Under the pieces are notes generated by a model. That model saw nothing but the letters and a program-made list of their open reading frames with translations, was not told the DNA's origin and did not search any database. Positions 1 to 8,613 of a DNA stretch of 53,258 nt are shown here, piece after piece. The position numbers and the translations under genes were made by a program. How positions within the stretch are numbered: position 1 is the stretch's first letter; each line of letters opens with the position of its first letter. The stretch is from Streptomyces aurantiacus (GTDB lineage: Bacteria > Actinomycetota > Actinomycetes > Streptomycetales > Streptomycetaceae): NCBI RefSeq assembly GCF_001418335.1, contig NZ_LIPP01000042.1, positions 1 through 53,258 of the forward strand, written 5' to 3'.

Positions 1-2239
1 GCTGAGGGCGCCCTCCGGAGCCGCCCTCAGCCCCCGCAGGCGCCGCCTCGTCGTCCAGCCGCAAGGTCAAAGAAATCCGCTTGCGCGGAATGTCGACCTC
101 CCGCACCTTCACCTTCACGATGTCCCCGGACTTCACCACGTCCCGCGGGTCCTTCACGAACGTCTTGGACATCGCCGAGACATGCACCAGACCGTCCTGG
201 TGCACACCGACGTCCACGAACGCCCCGAACGCCGCCACGTTCGTGACGACTCCTTCGAGGACCATCCCGGGGACCAGGTCGGCGATCTTCTCGACGCCGT
301 CCTTGAAGGTCGCCGTCTTGAAGGCGGGCCGCGGGTCGCGCCCCGGCTTCTCCAGCTCCCGCAGGATGTCCGACACCGTCGGCAGCCCGAACGTCTCGTC
401 CACGAAATCGGTCGGCCGCAGCGAGCGCAGCGCCCCGGTGTTGCCGATCAGCGAGCCGACCTCGCTCCCCGCCGTCTTCACCATCCGACGGACCACGGGG
501 TACGCCTCGGGGTGCACGCTCGACGCGTCCAGCGGGTCCTCACCGCCGCGGATCCGCAGGAAGCCCGCACACTGCTCGTATGCCTTGGGGCCGAGCCTGG
601 CCACCTTCTTCAGGGCGGTGCGGGACGTGAAAGGGCCGTTCGCGTCGCGGTGCGCCACGATGTTCTCGGCGAGCCCGGAGGTGATGCCGGAGACGCGGGA
701 GAGCAGCGGCGTCGACGCCGTGTTCACGTCCACGCCCACGCCGTTCACACAGTCCTCGACGACCGCGTCGAGGGAGCGCGAGAGCTTCACCTCGGACAGG
801 TCGTGCTGGTACTGGCCGACCCCGATCGACTTCGGGTCGATCTTCACCAGCTCGGCGAGCGGGTCCTGGAGGCGGCGCGCGATGGAGACGGCGCCGCGCA
901 GCGACACGTCCATGCCGGGCAGCTCCTGCGACGCGAACGCCGACGCCGAGTACACGGAAGCCCCCGCCTCGGACACCATCACCTTGGTGAGGTTCAGCTC
1001 CGGGTGCTTGGCGATGAGTTCAGCGGCGAGCTTGTCCGTCTCGCGGGACGCCGTGCCGTTGCCGATCGCGATCAGCTCGACCGCGTGCTCCTTGGCGAGG
1101 CGGGCGAGCTTGGCGACGGCCTCGTCCCACCTGTTCGCCGGGACGTGCGGGTGGATGACGTCCGTGGCGACGGCCTTGCCGGTCGAGTCGACCACGGCCA
1201 CCTTCACCCCCGTACGGAACCCGGGGTCGAGACCCAGCGTCGAGCGCGTGCCCGCCGGGGCGGCAAGGAGCAGGTCGCGCAGGTTCGTCGCGAAGACGTT
1301 GACCGCCTCGTCCTCGGCGGCCGTGCGCAGCCGAAGCCGCAGATCGATGCCGAGGTGGACGAGCAGCCGGGTGCGCCAGGCCCAGCGGACCGTGTCCGCC
1401 AGCCACTTGTCGGCGGGACGGCCGCGGTCGGCGATCCCGAAGCGCTGCGCGACGATCGGCTCGTACGAGGACGGGCCGGGCTGTTCGGACGGCTCCTCGG
1501 GCTCCAGGACGAGGTCCAGGACCTCCTCCTTCTCGCCGCGCAGCATGGCCAGGACGCGGTGCGAGGGCAGCTCCTTGAAGGGCTCGGCGAAGTCGAAGTA
1601 GTCGGCGAACTTGGCGCCCGCCTCCTCCTTGCCCGACTTGACCTTGGCGGCCAGCCGGCCGCGCGTCCACATGCGCTCGCGCAGCTCGCCGATCAGGTCG
1701 GCGTCCTCCGAGAACCGCTCGGTGAGGATCGAGCGGGCGCCGTCCAGAGCGGCCTGCGGGTCGGCGACGCCCTTGTCGGCGTCGACGAAGGCCGTGGCCG
1801 CGGCGACCGGGTCGACGGACGGGTCCCCGAGGAGCCCCTCGGCGAGCGGCTCCAGGCCCGCCTCACGGGCGATCTGCGCCTTCGTGCGCCGCTTCGGCTT
1901 GAACGGCAGGTAGATGTCCTCAAGGCGCGCCTTGGTCTCAGCGCCCCGGATCCGCTCCGCCAGCTCCTCGGTGAGCTTGCCCTGCTCGCGCACCGAGTCG
2001 AGGATCGCCGAGCGCCGCTCCTCCAGCTCCCGCAGATAGCGCAGCCGCTCTTCGAGCGTGCGCAGCTGCGCGTCGTCGAGCATCTCGGTCGCTTCCTTGC
2101 GGTAGCGGGCGATGAAGGGCACCGTCGACCCGCCGTCGAGCAGGTCGACGGCCGCCTTGACCTGCCGCTCCCGTACGCCGAGCTCCTCGGCGATCCTGCC
2201 TTCGATGGACCCTGCGAGGGGTGGCAGCTCTGTGGTCAC
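1..2239 (-). CDS. tex: Tex-family S1 RNA-binding transcription accessory protein (3' end outside window)
   Basis: Cytoplasmic nucleic-acid-binding protein of the Tex family, thought to act in transcription or RNA processing. Read on the minus strand from GTG at 2239, the protein begins [16 protein letters not shown] and has the usual layout: N-terminal helical Tex region, a YqgF/RNase-H-like domain from about residue 325 ([14 protein letters not shown]), a helix-hairpin-helix region ([11 protein letters not shown] through [16 protein letters not shown]), and a C-terminal S1 domain at about 655-724 ([27 protein letters not shown]). The frame is still open at base 1, where it has entered a Gly/Ala-rich tail, so only the last few residues are missing. 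No promoter was assigned. Identity is very likely; the precise molecular role of Tex in Streptomyces is not settled. Confidence 0.95.
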   Translation of the reverse strand, partial: MTTELPPLAGSIEGRIAEELGVRERQVKAAVDLLDGGSTVPFIARYRKEATEMLDDAQLRTLEERLRYLRELEERRSAILDSVREQGKLTEELAERIRGAETKARLEDIYLPFKPKRRTKAQIAREAGLEPLAEGLLGDPSVDPVAAATAFVDADKGVADPQAALDGARSILTERFSEDADLIGELRERMWTRGRLAAKVKSGKEEAGAKFADYFDFAEPFKELPSHRVLAMLRGEKEEVLDLVLEPEEPSEQPGPSSYEPIVAQRFGIADRGRPADKWLADTVRWAWRTRLLVHLGIDLRLRLRTAAEDEAVNVFATNLRDLLLAAPAGTRSTLGLDPGFRTGVKVAVVDSTGKAVATDVIHPHVPANRWDEAVAKLARLAKEHAVELIAIGNGTASRETDKLAAELIAKHPELNLTKVMVSEAGASVYSASAFASQELPGMDVSLRGAVSIARRLQDPLAELVKIDPKSIGVGQYQHDLSEVKLSRSLDAVVEDCVNGVGVDVNTASTPLLSRVSGITSGLAENIVAHRDANGPFTSRTALKKVARLGPKAYEQCAGFLRIRGGEDPLDASSVHPEAYPVVRRMVKTAGSEVGSLIGNTGALRSLRPTDFVDETFGLPTVSDILRELEKPGRDPRPAFKTATFKDGVEKIADLVPGMVLEGVVTNVAAFGAFVDVGVHQDGLVHVSAMSKTFVKDPRDVVKSGDIVKVKVREVDIPRKRISLTLRLDDEAAPAGAEGGSGGRPQ

Positions 2240-2326
2240 GATTCCCGTACCGCCTTCTTGACTGAGGTTGCGCCGCAATTGTGGCAGGTGGCACCGACAA
2301 CGGGGGATCAAGGGCGGCCCGGACAT

Positions 2327-2367
2327 GCGAGGAGCCGGACACGTCATCGGCGTGTCCGGCTCCTCGC
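2327..2367 (-). terminator. Perfect 17-bp stem-loop terminator
   Basis: A perfect 17-bp inverted repeat (2327-2343 and 2351-2367, loop 7 nt) lies 12 bp past the stop of the small LPFR gene and between it and tex, both on the minus strand. It has no clear T tail, which is common in Streptomyces. It would separate the small gene from tex. Confidence 0.75.
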
Positions 2368-2379
2368 AGTGGTCTTCGG

Positions 2380-2523
2380 TCAGGCCCTGCGCATCCGTCC
2401 GCCCCTGCGCGTCGAACTGGAGGCGCCGCCGAACAGCCGGGCCAGGGCCCGGAACGGAAGCGTCACCACCGTGGCGACGGCCCCGCCGATCTGTCGCAAC
2501 ACGTCTGCGATGGCACGGAACAC
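2380..2523 (-). CDS. LPFR-motif small protein, 47 aa
   Basis: A 47-residue ORF on the minus strand, GTG start at 2523, stop TCA complement at 2380. The peptide begins [19 protein letters not shown], continues [14 protein letters not shown] and ends in a short Arg-rich tail ([10 protein letters not shown]). It carries the LPFR tetrapeptide that defines a family of small actinobacterial proteins of unknown function. The sequence suggests one amphipathic or hydrophobic helix followed by a basic tail, so membrane association is plausible (inference). An AAAGGGG Shine-Dalgarno sits just before the start, and a perfect hairpin terminator follows the stop, so it looks like a monocistronic gene. Confidence 0.72.
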   Translation of the reverse strand: MFRAIADVLRQIGGAVATVVTLPFRALARLFGGASSSTRRGGRMRRA

Positions 2524-2641
2524 GACTTACCCCTTTCGTCTCCCGATCAGTACGGCCGGGAGACATACGGGTACCTCGGATCCGCGCCCCAAACCCCGGC
2601 CCGCCTGCTGGGAGTTGCGCGGACCGGTGCCCGAGCGGGGC

Positions 2642-3508
2642 TCAGGCCTTGCCGATCATTCCCTCGGGGAACGCGCCGGCGGCCAGTGCCGTCGAGACAA
2701 GACCCGTGGCCAGCTCCGTGAGCCGTTCGACACCCGCGGCGCCCAGATGCTCGTACGGAGCCGCGTCGAGGCGGTCCGTCCGGACCTCGATCTCCTTGCG
2801 GAGGGCCACACCGTCCTGCGTCAACTCGCCCTCGGCGGTGAGCAGTCCCCGCTCCCGGAGCCGGCCGGCGGCCGCGTCCCAGTCGTCGCGGTGCCAGCCG
2901 CGGGTGGACAGCGCCCACTTCGGGGCCATGCCCCTGCCGGTGGCGGTGTGGCTCACCAGCGCCTCCACGGGGTCGAGTGCCGCGTCGAGCAGCACCGCGA
3001 GGTGCCCGTCGCCCCGGTGCTCGCGCAGCAGCGTGGCCGCGTGCCAGAGCGCGAGGTGCGGCTCGTCGGGCACCGGCAGGTCCGCGTGGGCGGCGTACAG
3101 CGGGCGAGCGGTCCTGGTGCACGCCTCGGTGGCGCGCAGCGCGAGCCGCGCCGCCTCGGCGACCTCCTCGGAGGCGATCACCTCGTCACCGAGCAGCCGT
3201 CGCAGCGTCGCGTCCGCAGCGCGCTCACGGGCTGCGAGCGCCACCTCGGGAGAGGCGGTCCGCCACACCATCGGCACATGCCGTGCCACCAGCTCGTGGC
3301 GGAAGTTGTAGAACGTCGCCGTCACCGTGCCGGCGCCCACCGGCCCCATGGCGGCGGCACGCACCGCGAAGTAGGCGGCGCTGCGGTCCGTCACCCCGAC
3401 CCCGGCCAGCTCCCTGCCGAGATCGGGCGAGAAGTACTGGCACGAGTGCAGTGGGTTGAGGACGTTGTGACATCGGCGTCCGGCACGCTCCGGCAGGGCT
3501 GTGGTCAT
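2642..3508 (-). CDS. SCO6745/SalK-like helical protein
   Basis: Encodes 288 aa from ATG at 3508 (MTTALPERAGRRCHNVLNPL). It is an all-helical, Ala/Arg/Leu-rich soluble protein with no signal peptide or membrane segment. The N-terminal pattern RCHNVLNPLHSCQYFSPD and the later WRTASPEVALAARERA and LGEEV-like stretches match the actinobacterial SCO6745 family, distantly related to SalK. The C-terminal half (DWDAAAGRLRERGLLTAEGELTQDGVALRKEIEVRTD) resembles a winged-helix or MarR-like unit, so DNA binding is possible. Function is not known. It is transcribed away from the GlxA-like regulator across a 251-bp gap that holds a partial palindrome near its own start. Confidence 0.65.
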   Translation of the reverse strand: MTTALPERAGRRCHNVLNPLHSCQYFSPDLGRELAGVGVTDRSAAYFAVRAAAMGPVGAGTVTATFYNFRHELVARHVPMVWRTASPEVALAARERAADATLRRLLGDEVIASEEVAEAARLALRATEACTRTARPLYAAHADLPVPDEPHLALWHAATLLREHRGDGHLAVLLDAALDPVEALVSHTATGRGMAPKWALSTRGWHRDDWDAAAGRLRERGLLTAEGELTQDGVALRKEIEVRTDRLDAAPYEHLGAAGVERLTELATGLVSTALAAGAFPEGMIGKA

Positions 3509-3520
3509 GGACCGGCATGT

Positions 3521-3536
3521 TACCGACTGGTTGGTA
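3521..3536. promoter_or_regulatory. Operator-like palindrome upstream of the SCO6745-like gene
   Basis: TACCGACTGGTTGGTA is a 16-nt imperfect palindrome (12 of 16 positions symmetric; TACCGA against TTGGTA) 12 bp upstream of the ATG at 3508. The form resembles TetR-type operators. No regulator in the window can be tied to it. Confidence 0.4.
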
Positions 3537-3542
3537 CGCAGG

Positions 3543-3590
3543 GAATGGCAGGGCGAATGGCAGGGCGATTGCCGGGGCGAATGGCGGGGC
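3543..3590. repeat. Four 12-bp tandem repeats in divergent intergenic region
   Basis: Four consecutive 12-bp units (GAATGGCAGGGC twice, then GATTGCCGGGGC and GAATGGCGGGGC). A second GC-rich repeat, GCCCTTCGCCCG, occurs twice at 3611-3634. The rest of the 251-bp gap between the divergent genes is low-complexity GC-rich DNA; I see no further gene in it. Confidence 0.8.
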
Positions 3591-3759
3591 GCACCCGAGG
3601 CCTCCGCGCGGCCCTTCGCCCGGCCCTTCGCCCGGTCCCCGCCCGGCCCTCGCGCGGCGATCGGCGCGGCGATCGACCGGCGGCCAGGGCGGGCCCATGG
3701 CAGAGAAGGTGGGGTATTCGTCATTGCGGCCATCCTTGTGCGCGCGAAGAATCGGGCCC

Positions 3760-4788
3760 ATGCCGCACCGCACCGTCCTCGTCGTCCTCTTCGACGGCGT
3801 CCAGAGCCTCGACGTCACGGGCCCCGTGGAGGTCTTCGCGGGCGTCGACACGCAGGCGGGGGAGCCGGGGGAGACGTACCGCATCCGCACCGCCTCCCTG
3901 GACGGCTGGCCGGTACGCACCTCCAGCGGCCTGACCCTGGTCCCGGACCATGCCCTCGCCGAGGCCCCGGCCCCGCACACCCTGCTCGTCCCGGGCGGGC
4001 GCGGCGCGCGCGGCCCCGATCCACGGGTGATCGCCTGGCTGCGCGAGCACGGCCCGGACGCCGAGCGCCTGGTCTCCGTCTGCACCGGGGCGATCCTGCT
4101 GGCCGAGGCGGGCCTCCTGGACGGGCACCGGGTGACGACCCACTGGGCGTACTGCGACCGGCTCGCCCGGGACCACCCGGCCGTCGAGGTGGACCCGGAC
4201 CCCATCTACGTACGCGACGGCCGGGTCGCCACCTCGGCCGGGGTCACCGCCGGGATCGACCTCGCCCTGGCGCTCGTCGAGGAGGACGTCGGTCGGGAGA
4301 CGGCCCTCACGGTGGCCCGCCACCTCGTCGTCTTCCTCAGACGCCCGGGGAACCAGTCCCAGTTCAGCGCCCAGCTGTCCGCGCAGACGGCCCGGCGCGC
4401 CCCGCTGAGGGACGTCCAGCAGTGGGTCGTCGAACACCCCGGCGACGACCTGTGCGTCGAGACGCTCGCCGCCCGCGCCCGGCTGTCCCCCCGCCACTTC
4501 GCCCGCGCCTTCCAGGCCGAGACGGGCACGACCCCCGGCCGCTATGTCGACTCGGTCCGCCTCGAACACGCCCGCCGTCTCCTGGAGGACACCGCCGACG
4601 GCGTCGCGGAGATCGCCCGGGCCAGCGGCTACGGCACCCCGGAGGCCATGCGCCGGGCCTTCGTGAAGGCGCTCGGCGTGGCTCCGGCGGAGTACCGCCG
4701 GCGCTTCCGCCCGGCACCGGCAGGCAAGGCAGGCAAGGCAGGCACGAGCTCACGGGTGCCCCACCAGAACCCCGTCAGCACCCCATGA
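3760..4788 (+). CDS. GlxA-type AraC transcriptional regulator with DJ-1/PfpI domain
   Basis: 342 aa from ATG at 3760 (MPHRTVLVVLFDGVQSLDV). Residues 1 to about 190 form a DJ-1/PfpI glutamine-amidotransferase-like domain with the nucleophile-elbow pattern VCTGAILLAEAGLLDG; residues about 225-325 form a double AraC/XylS helix-turn-helix (ETLAARARLSPRHFARAF and GVAEIARASGYGTPEAMRRAF). This fusion is typical of GlxA-like regulators, where the DJ-1 domain is presumed to sense a ligand. A longer reading from 3697 (MAEKVGYSS) is possible; the Shine-Dalgarno at 3760 is weak. Its stop overlaps an ATG and the next gene is also a DJ-1 protein, so the two probably form an operon. The ligand is unknown. 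Confidence 0.9.
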   Translation: MPHRTVLVVLFDGVQSLDVTGPVEVFAGVDTQAGEPGETYRIRTASLDGWPVRTSSGLTLVPDHALAEAPAPHTLLVPGGRGARGPDPRVIAWLREHGPDAERLVSVCTGAILLAEAGLLDGHRVTTHWAYCDRLARDHPAVEVDPDPIYVRDGRVATSAGVTAGIDLALALVEEDVGRETALTVARHLVVFLRRPGNQSQFSAQLSAQTARRAPLRDVQQWVVEHPGDDLCVETLAARARLSPRHFARAFQAETGTTPGRYVDSVRLEHARRLLEDTADGVAEIARASGYGTPEAMRRAFVKALGVAPAEYRRRFRPAPAGKAGKAGTSSRVPHQNPVSTP

Positions 4789-4805
4789 GAAAGCGAAGGC
4801 CCCCC

Positions 4806-5441
4806 ATGCAGATCGCCATCGTCGTCTTCGACCGCTTCACGGCCCTGGACGCGGTCGGCCCCTACGAGACCCTCGGCCGCCTCCCCGGCTCCGAGACGGT
4901 CTTCGTCGCCGAGCGCCGGGGGCCGGTCCGTACCGACACCGGCAACCTCGCCGTCACAGCCGACCGGACCCTCGCCGAGGTCCCGCACCCGGACATCGTC
5001 GTGGTCGCGGGAGGTCCGGGGCAGACGCCGCAGATGGAGAACGAGGTGCTCCTCGACTGGCTGCGCACGGCCGACGCGACCAGCACCTGGACGACGTCCG
5101 TGTGCACCGGCTCGCTGCTGCTGGCCGGAGCCGGACTGCTCCGGGGACGCCGCGCGACCTCCCACTGGCTGGCCGTCGGCCATCTGGAGCGCTTCGGCGC
5201 CGTACCGACGGCGGAGCGGGTCGTGACCGACGGGAAGTACGTCACGGCCGCCGGAGTCTCGGCCGGCATCGACATGGGCCTCACGCTGCTGGGCAGGATC
5301 GCGGGCGACGAGCACGCCCAGGGCGTACAGCTGGCGGTGGAGTACGACCCCCAGCCGCCGTACGACTCGGGCTCCCCGCGGAAGGCACCCGCCCACCTCG
5401 TCGAACGGTTCCGCTCACGGAGCCGCTTCGCCCTCTCCTGA
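4806..5441 (+). CDS. DJ-1/PfpI family protein
   Basis: 211 aa, a single DJ-1/PfpI domain without a DNA-binding part. The core motifs are visible: MQIAIVVFDRFTALDAVGPYE at the N-terminus, VVVAGGPGQTP, and the nucleophile elbow TTSVCTGSLLLAGAGLL followed by ATSHW. ATG at 4806 has GAAGG six bases upstream; an in-frame ATG at 4785 overlaps the previous stop. The domain parallels the N-terminal half of the regulator just upstream, so the pair likely arose by duplication or acts in the same response. Possible activities in the family include isonitrile hydratase, protease or glyoxalase-like chemistry; none can be assigned here. Confidence 0.88.
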   Translation: MQIAIVVFDRFTALDAVGPYETLGRLPGSETVFVAERRGPVRTDTGNLAVTADRTLAEVPHPDIVVVAGGPGQTPQMENEVLLDWLRTADATSTWTTSVCTGSLLLAGAGLLRGRRATSHWLAVGHLERFGAVPTAERVVTDGKYVTAAGVSAGIDMGLTLLGRIAGDEHAQGVQLAVEYDPQPPYDSGSPRKAPAHLVERFRSRSRFALS

Positions 5442-5473
5442 AGCGACTCCTGACGCGGCTCCGGAGACGATCC

Positions 5474-6235
5474 CTAACGCGGCTCCTGGCGCGACGTCGT
5501 CCAGGTGAAAGCGGGCCGGCGGCGCTCCAGGAACGCGGCGACCCCCTCCGCGGTGTCGTCGCCGTCCCGCGCCTGCCGCGCCCAGTGCGCGTCCCGGTCG
5601 GTGCGGCCGTCGGCGAACTCCTTCGCGGCGGCCTGGGTCAGCTGTGAGCGGGACGCGAGGATCCGGGCGAACTCCGCGACCCGCTCGTCCAGCTCGCCGC
5701 CGGACAGCACCTCGTCCACCAGACCGGTGCGCAGCGCCCGCCCCGCGTCGATCAACTCGCCCGAGAACAGCAGGTACTTGGCGGTGGCGGGCCCCACGAG
5801 GGACACCAGCCGCCGGGTGGAGGACGCCGCGTAGACGATCCCCAGCTTCGCCGGTGTGATCCCGAACGACGCCTGCTCGTCCGCAAACCGCAGATCGCAC
5901 GCCGCCGCGAGCTGGCACCCGCCGCCCACGCAGTAGCCGCGTACGGCGGCGAGCGTCGGCTTGGGGAACGCGGCGAGCGAGTCCTCCGCCCCCACGGCGA
6001 GGCCCTGCGCCTCCCCGGCCGAATCCCGCAGCGAGGAGATGTCGGCTCCGGCGCAGAAGGTCCCGCCCTCGCCGGTGAGCACGAGCACGCGTACGGCCGG
6101 GTCGGCGGCCAGCGCGTCGAGCAGCGGCGGCAGCGCCCGCCACATGGCCGCCGTCATGGCGTTGCGCTTGGCCGGATGGTGGATGACGACGGTGGCGACG
6201 CCGTCGGCGACGCTGTGCAGCAGCTGCGGCTCCAT
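5474..6235 (-). CDS. Enoyl-CoA hydratase/isomerase family protein
   Basis: 253 aa crotonase-fold protein, ATG at 6235 (MEPQLLHSVADGVATVVIHHP). Family marks in order: HHPAKRNAMTAAMWRAL at about 19-35, the first oxyanion-hole segment GEGGTFCAGADISSL, the second oxyanion/active-site segment RGYCVGGGCQLAAACDLRFAD, and PAKLGIVYAASSTRRL. The usual glutamate of hydratases at the second-helix position is not obvious (GGGCQLA, ACDLRFADEQASFG), so hydratase, isomerase or another crotonase activity is possible. It converges with the DJ-1 gene across 32 bp and has no metabolic neighbours that define a substrate. Confidence 0.88.
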   Translation of the reverse strand: MEPQLLHSVADGVATVVIHHPAKRNAMTAAMWRALPPLLDALAADPAVRVLVLTGEGGTFCAGADISSLRDSAGEAQGLAVGAEDSLAAFPKPTLAAVRGYCVGGGCQLAAACDLRFADEQASFGITPAKLGIVYAASSTRRLVSLVGPATAKYLLFSGELIDAGRALRTGLVDEVLSGGELDERVAEFARILASRSQLTQAAAKEFADGRTDRDAHWARQARDGDDTAEGVAAFLERRRPAFTWTTSRQEPR

Positions 6236-6326
6236 GGCCGGATGCTATCCGTGCGCCCCGAACGTACGATCAAGAAGGGGGCGGGTACGCGTGAGGACAG
6301 GGGGCAGGCAGGTCCGAGGAGGGCTG

Positions 6327-7028
6327 ATGATCAGGTCCAAGTCCAAGTCCGCACGCGAGTCCACGGCCGGACCCGAGTCCGTACCCCCGTCGAAACGGGC
6401 ATCCGCGTCCAAATCCAGGGACGGGACCGCCGACCTCAGCCGCAGCTTCGGCTGGCTCGCCGTGCTCGGCGTGATCCTGGTGCTCGCGGGCCTGGTCGGC
6501 CTCGTCTACACCGGGCTCGCCACGCTGACCTCGATGGTGCTGTTCGGCTGGCTGCTGTTGATCGGCGGCGTGGTCGGCCTGCTGCACGCGGTGCAGGCCC
6601 GCGCCTCCAACTTCTTCTGGCTCGGCGTCGTGGTCGCGGCCCTGAACATCGCGGCGGGCGTCGTGATCATCAGCAAGCCGGAGGCCGCTGCCGAGGCGCT
6701 GACCATGTTCGCGGCGCTGCTGTTCCTGACCGGTGGCGTCTTCCGCCTGGTCGGCAGCATGGTGGTGCGCGGCCCCCAGTTCGGCTGGTCCCTCGTGCAG
6801 GGCGCCTTCGATCTGCTGCTCGGCATCCTCGTGCTCGCGTCCTGGCCGAGCAGCAGCAAGTACGTCATCGGTACGTTCTTCTCGCTGGCGCTGCTCTTCG
6901 ACGGGCTGGGCCTGGTGGCGACCGGGTACGGCGGCAGGCGCATCGTCAGTCTCGTCTCCGACCAAACCCGTACAACCCGAAGAGTTCCCGATTCGACACA
7001 AGAGGGACAGGACCGGTCGCACGGCTGA
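6327..7028 (+). CDS. HdeD-like DUF308 membrane protein
   Basis: 233 aa from ATG at 6327, with GGAGG about 6 bases upstream. The first 40 residues are hydrophilic and rich in Ser, Lys and Arg. Six hydrophobic segments follow, starting with SFGWLAVLGVILVLAGLVGLV, then ATLTSMVLFGWLLLIGGVVGLL, and ending LGILVLASWP and FSLALLFDGLGLV. This is the DUF308/HdeD layout (acid-resistance membrane protein in E. coli). The role in Streptomyces is unknown. It is divergent from the enoyl-CoA hydratase gene across about 90 bp. Confidence 0.85.
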   Translation: MIRSKSKSARESTAGPESVPPSKRASASKSRDGTADLSRSFGWLAVLGVILVLAGLVGLVYTGLATLTSMVLFGWLLLIGGVVGLLHAVQARASNFFWLGVVVAALNIAAGVVIISKPEAAAEALTMFAALLFLTGGVFRLVGSMVVRGPQFGWSLVQGAFDLLLGILVLASWPSSSKYVIGTFFSLALLFDGLGLVATGYGGRRIVSLVSDQTRTTRRVPDSTQEGQDRSHG

Positions 7029-7157
7029 CGGTGTCATGCGTCGGCGGTCAGAAGCCGTCGATACTCGCTGACTTCTGTTCAGTCATCCGGTCCGCACCAG
7101 CGCGTTACCAACACTCGACGTGTGGTGACAATCGAGCGCAAGGGCGGCGACCGGACG

Positions 7158-7667
7158 ATGGACGACCAGGGACGGGGGCCCGGCCACCGTCCCGAAGGCG
7201 GCGGGAAGGCGCCCCGCGGAGAGAGACCGCCGGGCCCTCTGCCGTACGAGGGCGTCTGGCGGTTCACCGCTCCCGCCGTCGACGCCTCGGTGCCGCAGGC
7301 GCGGCACGCGGTCCGTGACCTGCTGGTCCGCCAGGGCGTACCGGTCTCGGACGATGTGGTGCAGGGGCTGCTGCTGATCGTCTCCGAGCTGGTGACCAAT
7401 GCCGTCCGGCACGCGGCGGTGCTCTCCCCGATGCTCGCCGTCGAGGTGGCCGTCGGCGCCGAGTGGGTGCGGGTCTCCGTGGAGGACAGCCACCCGTACC
7501 GCCCGACGGCCCTGGAGGCCGACCACGGCCGGACCGGCGGCCGCGGCCTCCTCCTCGTACGCGAGATCACACAGGAGGCGGGCGGGGTGTGCGACGTGGA
7601 GCACACGGCGGCGGGGGGCAAGGTGATCTGGTCGGCGCTGCCCCTCACCGTCGCACGAGTGGTCTGA
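7158..7667 (+). CDS. RsbW-like ATP-binding protein (HATPase_c, anti-sigma type)
   Basis: 169 aa if begun at ATG 7158. GTG codons at 7122 and 7125 would add about 12 residues (MVTIERKGGDRT), and the Shine-Dalgarno does not decide. A single GHKL/HATPase domain is present: N box LLIVSELVTNAVRHA, then VRVSVEDSHPYRP, the G1 area GRTGGRGLLLVREITQE and a final GGKVIWSALPL. It matches the large Streptomyces family of free-standing serine/threonine kinases related to RsbW/SpoIIAB, which bind sigma factors or antagonists. No partner gene is next to it. Confidence 0.85.
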   Translation: MDDQGRGPGHRPEGGGKAPRGERPPGPLPYEGVWRFTAPAVDASVPQARHAVRDLLVRQGVPVSDDVVQGLLLIVSELVTNAVRHAAVLSPMLAVEVAVGAEWVRVSVEDSHPYRPTALEADHGRTGGRGLLLVREITQEAGGVCDVEHTAAGGKVIWSALPLTVARVV

Positions 7668-7693
7668 CGGCCCGCTGTGACGCGGGCCGGCGG

Positions 7694-8287
7694 TCACCAG
7701 CCCGCAGGGGCGCCCGTCAGCTCCCTGATCGCCGGCCGGGCCGCGTCCAGCACCGTCATGAACCACGCCGAGAACGGGTCCGCCGCGTGCCGCTCGGCCA
7801 GCTCGGCCGCGCTCACGAAGGCCGTCGAACCGACCTCCTCGGGGTCGGGCCGCAGAGCCGACTGCACCATCCCGACGAAGAGGTGGTTGAACTCCTGCTC
7901 CACCAGCCCCGACGCCGGGTCCGGGTGGTTGTAGCGCACCGTGCCCGCCTCGGCGAGCAGCGACGGCGAGACTCCCAGCTCCTCGTACGTCCGGCGCGCG
8001 GCCGCCGCGAAGGGGGCCTCGCCGGGGTACGGGTGCCCGCAGCAGGTGTTGGACCAGACACCGGGGGAGTGGTACTTGCCCAGCGCCCGCTGCTGCAGCA
8101 GCAGCCGGCCCCGCTCGTCGAAGAGGAAGACGGAGAACGCCCGGTGCAGCTGACCGGGCGGCTGATGAGCTGTGAGTTTCTCCGCCGTGCCGATCGTGAC
8201 GCCGTCCTCGTCGACCAGTTCGAGCAAGATGGCTTCAGCGGCGCCGTTCGACGAACTGTGCGTCGCGGTGGCAGGAGTGATCGGCAT
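7694..8287 (-). CDS. idi: Isopentenyl-diphosphate delta-isomerase, type I
   Basis: 197 aa Nudix-fold enzyme interconverting IPP and DMAPP in the cytosol. ATG at 8287 (MPITPATATHSSSNG). The catalytic cysteine lies in TCCGHP at residues 81-86 (C83), and the metal/catalytic acidic pair in LVEQEFNHLF (E130, E132); the Nudix stretch AARRTYEELGV is also present. An upstream in-frame extension exists but lacks conserved sequence. Although separated by galE and the CDP-alcohol cluster, it lies about 9 kb from the hopanoid genes and presumably balances the C5 pool for the prenyl synthase there. Confidence 0.95.
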   Translation of the reverse strand: MPITPATATHSSSNGAAEAILLELVDEDGVTIGTAEKLTAHQPPGQLHRAFSVFLFDERGRLLLQQRALGKYHSPGVWSNTCCGHPYPGEAPFAAAARRTYEELGVSPSLLAEAGTVRYNHPDPASGLVEQEFNHLFVGMVQSALRPDPEEVGSTAFVSAAELAERHAADPFSAWFMTVLDAARPAIRELTGAPAGW

Positions 8288-8613
8288 ACCCGTCCTTCGC
8301 ATCGGTCTTCGAGCCCCAAGTCTGCCGTACCGAACCGGCACTCCCGGCACCACGCGGGTCCCGCGCATCCGGTTCCGCCGCGCGGCCGAACCGGACATCA
8401 CGCCCTGTGCCGACCGGACGCCGAAAGGGGCCGGACACCCCATCGTTCCCGCCGCTACCGGCACGGAACCGTCCAGAACGGGAGCTATCCGTACTTCACC
8501 CGCAGCGGTGAACCGGGCCCGGCGCCGGCCGGAAGCCAGTCCGAATCCCACCCGGAAGCCGGGCCGTCCACGTTCGCGTCCCTCACGTCCACGTCCCCGT
8601 GTCACGCACTGTG
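8288..8613. other. 326-bp intergenic region upstream of idi
   Basis: An open reading frame continues upstream of idi in the same frame, but the translation is Arg/Gly-rich with no conserved motif, so it is treated as noncoding leader. No hairpin or clear sigma-70 promoter was recognised. Confidence 0.5.

Noticed and set aside
3517..3759. Longer GlxA-like regulator starting at 3517
   Set aside because: Extension reads the tandem repeats as Gly/Arg/Pro-rich sequence with no domain; ATG 3760 begins the conserved DJ-1 fold.
182..3934. 1250-aa plus-strand open frame across tex and neighbours
   Set aside because: Arg/His/Gly-rich translation with no motif, antisense to tex and the SCO6745-like gene; a shadow of high-GC codon bias.
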